A stretch of 64,000 nt of DNA from DYEP01 sp040755615 (GTDB taxonomy: Bacteria > Bacillota > Sulfobacillia > DUSP01 > DYEP01), in the NCBI GenBank assembly GCA_040755615.1, contig JBFMAL010000009.1, positions 1 through 64,000 on the forward strand. Direction: 5' to 3'. Of the stretch, positions 8,626 to 17,500 are shown in pieces. Below the pieces are notes generated by a model that saw nothing but the letters and a program-made list of their open reading frames with translations, searched no databases and was not told the origin of the DNA. The translations under genes and the position numbers were made by a program. How positions within the stretch are numbered: the first letter of the stretch is position 1; each line of letters opens with the position of its first letter.

Positions 8626-9501
8626 TTATCTCCCAAGCGCTTCTTTGATTAAGGCCGGCACCTCCCAGGGCAGCTGCGCGATGCGCGCCCCTCCGGCTTC
8701 CAGTGCTTTTACTTTGCTTTCAAAAGTGCCCCTGCCCCGTTCGATGATGGCGCCTGCGTGCCCCATGCGCTTTCCTGGTGGCGCGCTCTTGCCCGCAAGG
8801 TAAGCCACTACGGGCTTGTTCATGCCCTTGATCAGCTCGGCAGCTTCTTCCTCCTGTGTGCCGCCGATCTCGCCCACCAGCACGCACGCCTCCGTATCCG
8901 GGTCCTTTGCGAACTGCTTTAAAATACTGACAAAACTCTGGCCCACCACCCGGTCTCCGCCCAGTCCCACAACGGTGGACTGGCCAAGGCCTGCCCTGGT
9001 GAGCGACTGCGCCACCTCGTAGCTCAGGGTGCCCGAGCGGGCAGCAATACCGACGCATCCCGCAGCATATATCTGGTTCGGCATGATCCCGATCTTGCAC
9101 TTGCCTGGGCTTATGATACCGAACGTGTTGGGCCCGATTACGGTCGTACCCTTCTCTTTCGCAAACGCCATGATGTCCAGCGTGTCGTGTACAGGTATGT
9201 GCTCGGTGATAATCACCACCACAGCGACGCCCGCGTCTATCGCCTCAAACGCCGCGTCCTTCGCAAACCGGGCGGGCACGAACAGGACTGACGCGTTGGC
9301 GCCGTGCTTTTCCACTGCGTCCTCTACAGTATCATACACCGGCAGCCCGTGCACTTCCTGCCCGCTTTTGCCCGGAGAGACACCGGCGACCACCCGGGAC
9401 CCGTAAGCCAGCATCTGGGCGGCGTGGAACGCTCCCTGGTTGCCAGTGATGCCCTGAACCACCACCTTGGTCTTTTCGTTGATTATAATGGCCACTGTCA
9501 C
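8626..9501 (-). CDS. sucD: Succinate-CoA ligase (ADP/GDP-forming), alpha subunit
   Basis: With SucC, interconverts succinate, CoA and NTP with succinyl-CoA. The 291-aa product shows an N-terminal CoA-binding Rossmann domain (VVVQGITGNQGAFHA, then GPNTFGIISPG) and the phosphohistidine loop KRMGHAGAII near residue 250. Its start overlaps the sucC stop by 4 bp. The last gene of the long minus-strand cluster, directly after fumarate reductase, so it most likely finishes the fumarate-succinate-succinyl-CoA arm rather than serving a complete oxidative cycle (no 2-oxoglutarate enzyme is in view). Confidence 0.95.
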   Translation of the reverse strand: MTVAIIINEKTKVVVQGITGNQGAFHAAQMLAYGSRVVAGVSPGKSGQEVHGLPVYDTVEDAVEKHGANASVLFVPARFAKDAAFEAIDAGVAVVVIITEHIPVHDTLDIMAFAKEKGTTVIGPNTFGIISPGKCKIGIMPNQIYAAGCVGIAARSGTLSYEVAQSLTRAGLGQSTVVGLGGDRVVGQSFVSILKQFAKDPDTEACVLVGEIGGTQEEEAAELIKGMNKPVVAYLAGKSAPPGKRMGHAGAIIERGRGTFESKVKALEAGGARIAQLPWEVPALIKEALGR

Positions 9502-10613
9502 TCTCCTCCTCCGCGGGCAAGTGCAACAACCCTGGACGCCGCCTCATCCATCGTCTTGTAAGCGGGGAAACCGTGCTCGGATAGCAGCCGCACCCCTTCT
9601 TCCTCGTTTGTACCCACGAGCCTTATCACTACCGGCACCGGTATGCCCCTTTGCTCCTTGACCATGATGAGGGCTCTAGCCACGTCATCGCAGCGGGTGA
9701 TTCCACCGAAAATGTTGATCAGGATCGCCTTTGGATTCGTCTCAAGCAGTACTTCGATGGCCCGGGCCGTGGGCTCCACCGAAGCGCCTCCACCGGCATC
9801 GAGGAAGTTGGCGGGGCGCCCGCCGTAGTGCTGCAGGATGTCTAGCGTGGCCATGGCCATGCCTGCCCCGTTGGCCATGACGGCAATATCACCATCCAGC
9901 TCCACGTAGGAAAGGCCCATTTTTCTGACGCGCAGCTCGATCTCGGTGCCCTCCTCGATGACCGGCACGCCCTCTTGCCGGAACAGCGCTTCGTCATCAA
10001 TGTTCAGCCTGCCGTCTGCGGCCACCACCCGGTCGCCGGATATCACCAGCGGGTTGATCTCGGTGAGCTCTGCGTCGTACTGCTTGAACACACCGTACAG
10101 CTTGACCAGGATGTCGGCGACCTTCGACGCGTGCGGCCCCTGCAGTCCCATCCTCCTTACTATCTGCCTCGCCTTGTAGGCCCCAAGTCCCCAGCTGGGG
10201 TGCAGGTTCACCTTTACAATATCCTTAACCGGAACCTCCTCGATGTCCATACCCCCGCGGGCGGATGCGATACAAAGCGGTGCCCGGTTTCCCGCATCCA
10301 CAGTGAGCCCGAGATATAGTTCGGCATCGATGCTCAGCCGCTCTTCAACAAGGATTGTGTCTACACGTAAACCGCGGATTTCGGTACCAAGGAGTCTTTC
10401 CGCGGCCGCTTTGGCCTCCTCAGGTGTGGACGCAAACGCGATGCCCCCGGCCTTTCCGCGTCCCCCGGCAAGCACCTGGGCCTTGAGCGCCACCGCTCCC
10501 AGTGCCCGGGCAGCTGACTCCGCCTCCTCAGCAGTCCTCGCCACCATGCCCTTTGGCACCGGGATACCGGCTTTCGACATGATCTCCTTGGCCAGGTATT
10601 CGTAAAGCTTCAA
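9498..10613 (-). CDS. sucC: Succinate-CoA ligase, beta subunit
   Basis: Nucleotide- and succinate-binding subunit. The ATP-grasp fold begins MKLYEYLAKEIMSKAGIPVP; AQVLAGGRGKAGGI is the glycine-rich loop, with TEINPLVI, and NIFGGITRCD near residue 300. 371 aa, slightly shorter than the E. coli protein (388) but complete. TTG start with GAGGTGA six bases upstream, just after the frdA stop. Acts with the adjacent sucD. Confidence 0.95.
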   Translation of the reverse strand: MKLYEYLAKEIMSKAGIPVPKGMVARTAEEAESAARALGAVALKAQVLAGGRGKAGGIAFASTPEEAKAAAERLLGTEIRGLRVDTILVEERLSIDAELYLGLTVDAGNRAPLCIASARGGMDIEEVPVKDIVKVNLHPSWGLGAYKARQIVRRMGLQGPHASKVADILVKLYGVFKQYDAELTEINPLVISGDRVVAADGRLNIDDEALFRQEGVPVIEEGTEIELRVRKMGLSYVELDGDIAVMANGAGMAMATLDILQHYGGRPANFLDAGGGASVEPTARAIEVLLETNPKAILINIFGGITRCDDVARALIMVKEQRGIPVPVVIRLVGTNEEEGVRLLSEHGFPAYKTMDEAASRVVALARGGGE

Positions 10614-10619
10614 TACACG

Positions 10620-12227
10620 TCACCTCGCAAGTGGCTTCCGCGTGTAATCGGGAAGGAGCATGGGCGACATCCTGTCAGTAACAATGCCCTCGGCTTCCAG
10701 CTCGGCATGGTACTTCTTCACGTGTTCAAGCGTGAGCCTGCCGGGCTTTACCGTCCGGGCGTGTTCTGCAGCGGCAGATCCCGCCCTCTTTCCGAAGACC
10801 AGGATATCAAGAAGGGAGTTACCCATGAGCCTGTTTCTGCCGTGAACTCCGCCAGAGGTCTCTCCCGCCACAAAAAGGCCCGGGATCCGCGTCTCTCCCC
10901 TGTCATTTATGTCCACCCCGCCGTTCTGGTAGTGAAGCGTTGGGTAGACCAGCACCGGTTGCGCGCTCATATCTATACCGAACCTCTTAAACTGTCTGAA
11001 CATGGCGGGGAGCTCGCGCTGCACGGTGCCGCTGCCGTGTATCAGGTCTATCATGGGAGAATCAAGCCATACCCCCATCTGGCCCGTTGAGGTGGTCCAC
11101 CCCTTCTTCCGCTCGGTGCATTCCCGGATGATAGCGGAGGATACGGCATCCCTCGTCTCAAGCGGATATATAAATTGCTCTCCTTCCATATTCACCAGCT
11201 GAGCGCCAAGTCCTCTTACCTTTTCTGTAACAAGCTGTCCCACGATCTGCTCTGGGAACGCAACGCCGGTGGGGTGGATCTGCGTGGCGTCAAGGTATAT
11301 GAGGGGTGCTCCCGCGCGGTACGCCATGACGAGCCCGTCCGCAGTGGCGCCATAATGGTTTGTGGTGGGAAAGCCCGCTACGTGGAGCCGACCGAACCCG
11401 CCAGTAGCCAGGATCACGCACCTGGCCCTCGCCACGTGGTACTCCCCTGTCTCAAGGTTCATAAGCACCGCGCCAGCGCACTTGCCCTCGTCGTCCAGCA
11501 CCAGCTCGACGGCGGGCGAAAACTCGATGGTGACAATGCCCAGGTTCCGGGCCTCGTCCCTCAGTGTGCGCATGATCTCAGCGCCCGTGTAGTCCCGCGC
11601 GTAGTGCATCCTCTTTCTGCAGGTGCCGCCGCCGTGGATGGTCATCAGGGTGCCGTCAGAGTCCTTGCTGAACATACAGCCGAGCTCGCAGAGCCAGTCG
11701 ATGACCAGCGGCGCGTCGTGTACCAGGGCGCGCACCAGGTCTGGCTTGTTCACAAAACCGCCCCCGCCCATCACGTCAAGATAATGGAGCATCGGCGAGT
11801 CGTTCGACTTGGTCGCAGCTTGGATGCCTCCCTGTGCCATCATGGTATTGGCGTCACCAAGCCTCAGCTTGGTCACCTGGAGCACCCGTGCTCCTGCTAG
11901 GCTCGCCACGATTGCAGCGGACGTGCCCGCGCCGCCTCCGCCCACGACCAGTACGTCTACGTCGTAGCTCACCTGGTCAAGCGGCACTGCGTCCGGGTCA
12001 AGCCTGCTTCTTGCCTCAAGCAAGTCCGCGAGCTCGTGCGGCACCTTTTCGCCCTTGCTCGGGCCAATCCGTATCGCCCTCATGGTATCTGGCCGGAAAT
12101 CCGGGTGAAAGCCTTTGAGGAGGGCGTCTTTTTCCCCGGGAGTAAGCCTCGGGTATGTCTCAGTCATCCTTTTCGCCCGGGTCTTCTCTACGAGTTTGAT
12201 CGATTCGAGCATACCGGCATTGTACAT
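10620..12227 (-). CDS. Soluble fumarate reductase/succinate dehydrogenase-type flavoprotein
   Basis: FAD subunit interconverting fumarate and succinate. After an unusual N-terminal extension of about 85 aa comes the FAD-binding VDVLVVGGGGAGTSAA, then HGGGTCRKRMHYARD, QIHPTG, the LETRDAVSSAI arginine and LMGNSLLDILVFG. At the position where membrane FrdA/SdhA attach FAD covalently (SHxxAAxGG) the sequence reads ANTMMAQGG, so the histidine is absent and FAD is predicted to be non-covalent, as in thiol:fumarate reductase and NadB. No cytochrome-b or membrane-anchor gene is nearby. The ATG at 12227 has GGGAGGG correctly spaced. L-aspartate oxidase was considered, but the adjacent FrdB-type Fe-S subunit argues against it. 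Confidence 0.85.
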   Translation of the reverse strand: MYNAGMLESIKLVEKTRAKRMTETYPRLTPGEKDALLKGFHPDFRPDTMRAIRIGPSKGEKVPHELADLLEARSRLDPDAVPLDQVSYDVDVLVVGGGGAGTSAAIVASLAGARVLQVTKLRLGDANTMMAQGGIQAATKSNDSPMLHYLDVMGGGGFVNKPDLVRALVHDAPLVIDWLCELGCMFSKDSDGTLMTIHGGGTCRKRMHYARDYTGAEIMRTLRDEARNLGIVTIEFSPAVELVLDDEGKCAGAVLMNLETGEYHVARARCVILATGGFGRLHVAGFPTTNHYGATADGLVMAYRAGAPLIYLDATQIHPTGVAFPEQIVGQLVTEKVRGLGAQLVNMEGEQFIYPLETRDAVSSAIIRECTERKKGWTTSTGQMGVWLDSPMIDLIHGSGTVQRELPAMFRQFKRFGIDMSAQPVLVYPTLHYQNGGVDINDRGETRIPGLFVAGETSGGVHGRNRLMGNSLLDILVFGKRAGSAAAEHARTVKPGRLTLEHVKKYHAELEAEGIVTDRMSPMLLPDYTRKPLAR

Positions 12228-12239
12228 CGTCATCCCTCC

Positions 12240-12920
12240 CTACGGCTCTATGTCTCGCGCATCGTACATCGCCTTGAGCTCTTCGGTACTGGTATCGCAA
12301 AGCGCATCCAGGTCCCGGTCGAACTCGCCCGCCTTGATCCTCGAGACGACGGAGGCCAGATGCTCCGCGGGAGGAGCGATGTACCTCGCATACAGCCTTC
12401 TTGCCAGGATCGCCACGTTGTACTGCACGGTCTCAGCGGGGCAGCGGGACGCGCACAGTCCGCACATGATGCAGTCAAACGACAGGTCCGCAACCTTCTC
12501 GATATCACCCCGCATGGCGGCTGCCATGTAATCCATTACTTTGAGTTCCTGTGGGCATACCTTGGTGCAGGTGTTGCACCCCAGGCACCTTGAGAGCTCG
12601 GGGTAGCTCTTTAGAAGCTGCGCCAGGGTGGGCGCCGCCTCCCTGATGTCGTACCGGGCCCGGTTTGCGGGGAAAAACGGCAGCTGCGCCAGGTACATGT
12701 CGTTTTCCACCACCGTCTGGCAGGCCAGACCCACCTTTATCCTGTAATCCCCGGGGGTGCGGTAGACCGTACCGCACGCGCCGCAAAAGCCTCCCCTGCA
12801 GCCACAGCCCCTGATAAACTTGTAGCCCGCATACTCCATGGCCTTCATGATGGTGAGCCCTGCGGGCACCTCGTAGGCCTTGCCCATCACGTGGATTTTC
12901 ACCATCTCCGGTTCTGCCAA
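12240..12920 (-). CDS. Fumarate reductase-type iron-sulfur subunit
   Basis: Electron-transfer partner of the flavoprotein just downstream. The 226-aa product has an N-terminal [2Fe-2S] ferredoxin domain (CGCRGGFCGAC, then LACQ at about residue 70), followed by two cysteine motifs, CLGCNTCTKVCP (about 112) and CIMCGLCASRCP (about 150), in the SdhB/FrdB order. No membrane contact helices are evident. In methanogen TfrB the same region is fused to an HdrB-like domain; here HdrB is a separate gene in the same run. TTG start with GGGGG upstream; an internal ATG lacks a ribosome binding site. Confidence 0.86.
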   Translation of the reverse strand: MAEPEMVKIHVMGKAYEVPAGLTIMKAMEYAGYKFIRGCGCRGGFCGACGTVYRTPGDYRIKVGLACQTVVENDMYLAQLPFFPANRARYDIREAAPTLAQLLKSYPELSRCLGCNTCTKVCPQELKVMDYMAAAMRGDIEKVADLSFDCIMCGLCASRCPAETVQYNVAILARRLYARYIAPPAEHLASVVSRIKAGEFDRDLDALCDTSTEELKAMYDARDIEP

Positions 12921-12935
12921 TTCGCTTTCCCCCTT

Positions 12936-14066
12936 TTACCTGGGTTCCAATTCTTCTTCTCTGAACGTGGACAACGGCAGAGGATCGTCCAGGCTCCGCC
13001 CAGGCACATAGTTCCAGATGGCCTGAATCCGCTCGCTTGCAGCCGCAAACAGCGTGGCCAAAGGCAAGTCCGCCGGGCAGGCGCTCTCGCACATGCCGCA
13101 GTTCACGCAGGATGTGCCCATGTGGTTCAGCCTCGTCAGATGAAACAGCAGGGTATCTGTGGGCATCTCGATAAGTCCCTTCCGGCTCGCCCACCTGACA
13201 TAGCTTGAGGACTCGTGGTCGAAGATCCTCCCGTCGAACACGCACTCCTTGCAGTAGCAGATAGGGCATGCCCTGCGGCAGTTACCGCATTTTAGGCACA
13301 TGGCCATCTCGGCCATAAGAGCGGGGAGGTCCGGCACCGCCTGCCTCCACTGGGAGAACCGGGTTTTCCTCGCATCCTCTCTGCGCGTGCGGAGTGCCGC
13401 CAGCGCCTTGGCTCTCTCGCCCGCCTCGCCCGCAGAAAGCCCGAGCGCTCCCGCTATTTCATCTGCCAGCTCGTGCTTTATCTCCACTACCAGCTGGTCG
13501 GGCGATGTGCCGACAACACCGATGTTCGCGGCGACGTTGCCTGATACCGCCTCCACGCACACCTCGCACGCGGACCGAACGCCAGAAGCGGCGCCGGACC
13601 TCATCGAGGCGACCCAGTCCTCCGAAAGGTCTTTCAGCCCGGAGCCGGAAAGCCTGGCCCTGAAGACCTCGGGGTCCAGCGTGCCGAGGCAGTCCACTCC
13701 AATGAGTAAGAGCCTTGAAAGGTCGACCTGCTTCAGCTTGACCAATTCGTAGGCCGCCCGTACCTCACAAGGCCTGCACACGGCAGCGATCCGCGCTTTT
13801 GGGTCCTTGAACGTCAAGTGCCCGAGTACCTTGGCCTGGCTGACGAGCACAAGCGGTGCGAAGGGGTCTGGCGCGACCAGTTTTTCGGGGTCGCGGACGA
13901 GCGTAGAGACCACGCTTCTGCCGGAGGAGGTTTCCTGCGGCACCAGGACCAGGTCGACCACGCCGGCTGTGAGGAGCCCGCGAAAGAAACCCCTTACGGT
14001 CCCCCAAAAGTCCCCCTGAGTGTTCAAAACAAAGCTCTTCATGGTGTCTACCTCGCTTTGAGCCAT
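12936..14066 (-). CDS. FrhB/FdhB-like iron-sulfur protein (first copy)
   Basis: Resembles the coenzyme F420 hydrogenase/dehydrogenase beta-subunit family: RIAAVCRPCEVRAAYELVKL followed by LIGVDCLGT. It ends in a two-cluster ferredoxin region: CLKCGNCRRACPICYCKECV (about residue 270) and CVNCGMCESACP (about 330). Such subunits pass electrons between Fe-S carriers and a flavin-bound acceptor; whether it uses F420, NAD or only protein partners is unknown. ATG at 14066 shares one base with the mvhD stop (TGATG). A longer GTG start at 14078 is possible. A paralogue occurs at 30413-31351 in the same position relative to mvhD and the HdrA fusion. Confidence 0.72.
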   Translation of the reverse strand: MAQSEVDTMKSFVLNTQGDFWGTVRGFFRGLLTAGVVDLVLVPQETSSGRSVVSTLVRDPEKLVAPDPFAPLVLVSQAKVLGHLTFKDPKARIAAVCRPCEVRAAYELVKLKQVDLSRLLLIGVDCLGTLDPEVFRARLSGSGLKDLSEDWVASMRSGAASGVRSACEVCVEAVSGNVAANIGVVGTSPDQLVVEIKHELADEIAGALGLSAGEAGERAKALAALRTRREDARKTRFSQWRQAVPDLPALMAEMAMCLKCGNCRRACPICYCKECVFDGRIFDHESSSYVRWASRKGLIEMPTDTLLFHLTRLNHMGTSCVNCGMCESACPADLPLATLFAAASERIQAIWNYVPGRSLDDPLPLSTFREEELEPR

Positions 14067-14512
14067 CAGATTTCCCACTGTGCCTTCATGGGATTGGGGC
14101 CAAGTTGCTTGAGAGTTGCCACCATCTTTGTCACCGTATCCGCGAACAGCTTGCCTTCGCTGGCCGAGATAAACCGGAACCAGACCCGGTCCCCGGGAAT
14201 GCCGAACTGCGAAAGCACGTTCTTGGCAATGGCCACACGGCGTCGTGCCTTGTAGTTACCGTTGACGTAATGGCAGTCTCCCGCGTGGCACCCGCCCACC
14301 AGCACCCCGTCGGCGCCTTCCAGTATGGGTTTTATGATGTACAGGGGATCGACCGACCCGCTGCACATCACCCTGATCACCCTGATGTTGGGCGGGTACT
14401 GGATCCGGGAGGTACCCGCAAGGTCCGCGCCTGTGTAGGTACACCAGTTGCACAGAAGGGCGATAATCTTCGGCTCAAAATCTGAAGCTGTCTTTTGTGC
14501 CGGAACGCTCAT
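14066..14512 (-). CDS. mvhD: MvhD/HdrA-associated [2Fe-2S] protein (first copy)
   Basis: Small adaptor that carries electrons between an electron-donating enzyme and HdrA. The 148-aa product has CNWCTYTGADLAG near residue 21, CSGSVDP (about 50) and GCHAGDCHY (about 75), the conserved cysteine set of the MvhD family. It overlaps the HdrA fusion gene by 4 bp (ATGA) and the FrhB-like gene by 1 bp, so the three are probably translated as a unit. Confidence 0.9.
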   Translation of the reverse strand: MSVPAQKTASDFEPKIIALLCNWCTYTGADLAGTSRIQYPPNIRVIRVMCSGSVDPLYIIKPILEGADGVLVGGCHAGDCHYVNGNYKARRRVAIAKNVLSQFGIPGDRVWFRFISASEGKLFADTVTKMVATLKQLGPNPMKAQWEI

Positions 14513-17500
14513 TCCCGAATCACCTCCGTTATCCCGTCTGAAAGCGCTTCGTCCAGCATGGCCATGATCTGCGACTTGTCAAACCCCCGCTGGACCGACG
14601 CGCCATTTGGACAGGCGGCCACGCACGCGCCGCAGCCCTGGCACAGCACTTCTCTCACCGCCGCCACGTTTCTTTCCTCGTCGATGCACCTCGCCTCGTA
14701 CGGACAGGCGGAGACACACACGCCGCACGCGGAGCAGATGCGCTCCCTGACCGCGGCGATGGTCGCTTCCGATTCGATCCTATCCTTGGACAGCAGCGTC
14801 ACCGCCCTGATGGCTGCGGCCTTGGCCTGCGCTACCGACTCGGGGGCGAGCTTCGGCGAGTGGGCGAGCCCGGCCAAGTAGATGCCGTCTGCCGCGAAGT
14901 CCACAGGACGCAGCTTCATGTGGGCCTCCGAAAAGAAACCGTCCTGGTTCAGGGGCAGCTTAAACACCCGGGCCAGGTGCTCGTTGGCCCCGGCAGCTAC
15001 GCCCGTAGACAGCACCAGGTATTCCACCGAAAGCCTGACCTCCCGCCCGATGGCCGGGTCCTGAGCGGTCAGGACCACCCCGTCATCGCGCGGTGACACT
15101 CGCGGTTTTTCGTCCGGGTCATACCTTATAAACAGCACCCCCGCCTCTCTTGCCTGCCTGTAGTACTTCTCCCTGAAGCCGTAGGTGCGCATGTCCCTAT
15201 AGAACACGTACACCTTAGCATCAGGCCTCTTTGACTTTATATAAAGTGCGTTCTTCACCGCGTTGGTGCAGCAGATCCTGCTGCAGTACGGGTGGTCGTC
15301 ATCGCGCGAGCCCACGCACTGGATCATGGCGACGGACTGTGGCACAAATCCTTTCGCCAGCATCTCCTCCAGCTCGCGTTGGGTAATCACGCGGTCGCTT
15401 TCGCCATAGCCGTACTCTTTGGGCGTCATCTCCGTCGCCCCGGTGGCGATAACCACCGCTCCGTGCCTCACCTCGAGCGTTTCGTGCACCGAGCGCAGAG
15501 TGGTCTTGTAGTTGCCCTTGTAGCCCACGGAGTCTGCCACCTCGGTGCTGGTATATACCCGGATGTCTGGGCACGACATCACCGCACCGATCAGCTCCTC
15601 AAGGTACGCCCCGGGATTCTCGCCCGACAGGGCGATCTTCACGTGCCTGTAGTTGCCGCCGAGCTCGGCCTCCTTCTCCACCAGATGTACCGAAAAGCCC
15701 TGCCTGGCGAGGGAGAGCGCGGCCGTCATGCCTGTTATCCCTCCTCCCACCACAAGCGCCGTATGCTCGATCTCGGAGAACACGGTGTAAAGGGGTTCAA
15801 GCAACCTGGCCTTCGCCACAGCCATGGACACGAGCGTCTTTGCCTTGGCCGTCGCTTCGACCGGGTAATCCCTGTGTACCCAAGAGGAATGCTCTCTGAT
15901 GCTGGCGAGCTCAAAGAGGAACATATTGAGTCCCGCCTCGCGCAGTGTATCCCGGAACAGCGCTTCATGGGTCCGCGGCGTGCAGGATGCAACCACTACG
16001 CGGTTTAAGCCGTACTCTTTGATGCGCTCTTTGATCTTCTCGATGCTGTCCTGAGCGCACGCGTACAAAAACTCGTCTGCGTGTACCACGCCAGGTATGG
16101 CGCAGGCGTGCGCCACCACCTCGGGTACGTTCACCACCGAACCGATGTTGCGCCCGCAGTGGCACACGAATACGCCCACCCGCGGTTCCTGGCCACGGAC
16201 CTCGCGCTCCGACGGATAGCGTTTCACCCGGGTCAGCGTGTGCCTCACCCCGCTCAAAAGTTCGGATGCGCACGCCGCCGCTGCGGAGGCCTCGGTCACC
16301 GTCTCGGGTATGTCCTTCGGACCGGAGAACGCCCCGGATACGAACACGCCGGGCCGGCTTGACGCGACAGGCAGCAGCGGATCGGTCACGGGGAAGCCGT
16401 GCTCGTCCAGCAGTATCCCCGCGCTGGATGCTACCTGCTGGGCATCCGCGGCCGGCAAAAAGCCCACAGACAGCACCACCAGGTCGAACTCCTCCGTGCG
16501 GAACCCGCTTTCAGTGTGGTACCTGAGCCTCAGGTTGCCGCTTGGGTTCACTTCCTTCACCGAACTCACCATGGCACGCACGTAGCGCACCCCGTACTCC
16601 TCTTTCGCTCGCTCGTAGTACCGCTCGAAGTCCTTGCCGAAGGCGCGTACGTCCATGTAAAAGATGGTGGTCTCGACCCCGGGCAGGTGTTCCTTGGCGA
16701 TGACAGCTTCTTTCGTGGCGTGCATGCAGCATACCGCCGAGCAGTAATCGCTGGCGTGCGCACAATCGCGCGAACCCACGCACTGGATAAACGCGATCCG
16801 CTTCGGTTCTTTGTGATCGGACGGCCTCACCACGTGGCCCTGGTACGGACCCGAGGCGGACAGCATCCTCTCAAACTGGATGCTCGAGATCACGTTGGGA
16901 ACCTGCCCAAACCCGTACTCGCCCTTCTTCGCCGCATCAAACAACGAAAACCCCGGCGAGAGGATCACTGACCCGACTGTGAGTTCGACTACCTCGTCGG
17001 TCATCCGGTGGTCGATGGCACCAGGACCGCACACTTTTTCGCACTCCAGGCATTCGCAGCACGCGCCGCAGGCAAGGCACCTTGACGCCTCCTCCCTGGC
17101 CGTCGCATCATCCAGCGCGAATTCCACTTCTTTGAAATCCTGCCGCCTGTCCCCAGCCGGCCGGCACATGACTTTCGCTCTCTTTTTCTTTGTGGCAGAC
17201 AGCGCTTCATACGGGGCGATTTCTTCCTCCGGCACGCGCAGCGTCCTTCCCTCGCGCAGGTCCTCGCCATCCAAAAAACGCACGATGGACTCGGCGGCCC
17301 TCTTTCCCGCAGCCACCGCTTGGATCAGAAGGCCCGGCCCCGACACCGCGTCGCCCCCCGCGAATACGCCGGGAATGGACGTCTCGAGTGTCAACGGATC
17401 CGCAGCGATGGTGCCGCCTGAGAGCCTCAGCTCGTCGAGCCCTTTCGTGTCTGTAGCCTGCCCCACCGCCAGTATGACGGTATCCACATCCAGGTAGAAC

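Noticed and set aside
11175..11900. 241-aa plus-strand frame opposite the fumarate reductase flavoprotein
   Set aside because: Antisense of a conserved flavoprotein; histidine- and proline-rich, no homology pattern and no ribosome binding site.
10620..12227. L-aspartate oxidase (NadB) as the identity of the flavoprotein
   Set aside because: It shares the non-covalent flavin feature, but an FrdB-type Fe-S subunit directly upstream and sucCD downstream, with no nadA or nadC nearby, favour fumarate reductase.
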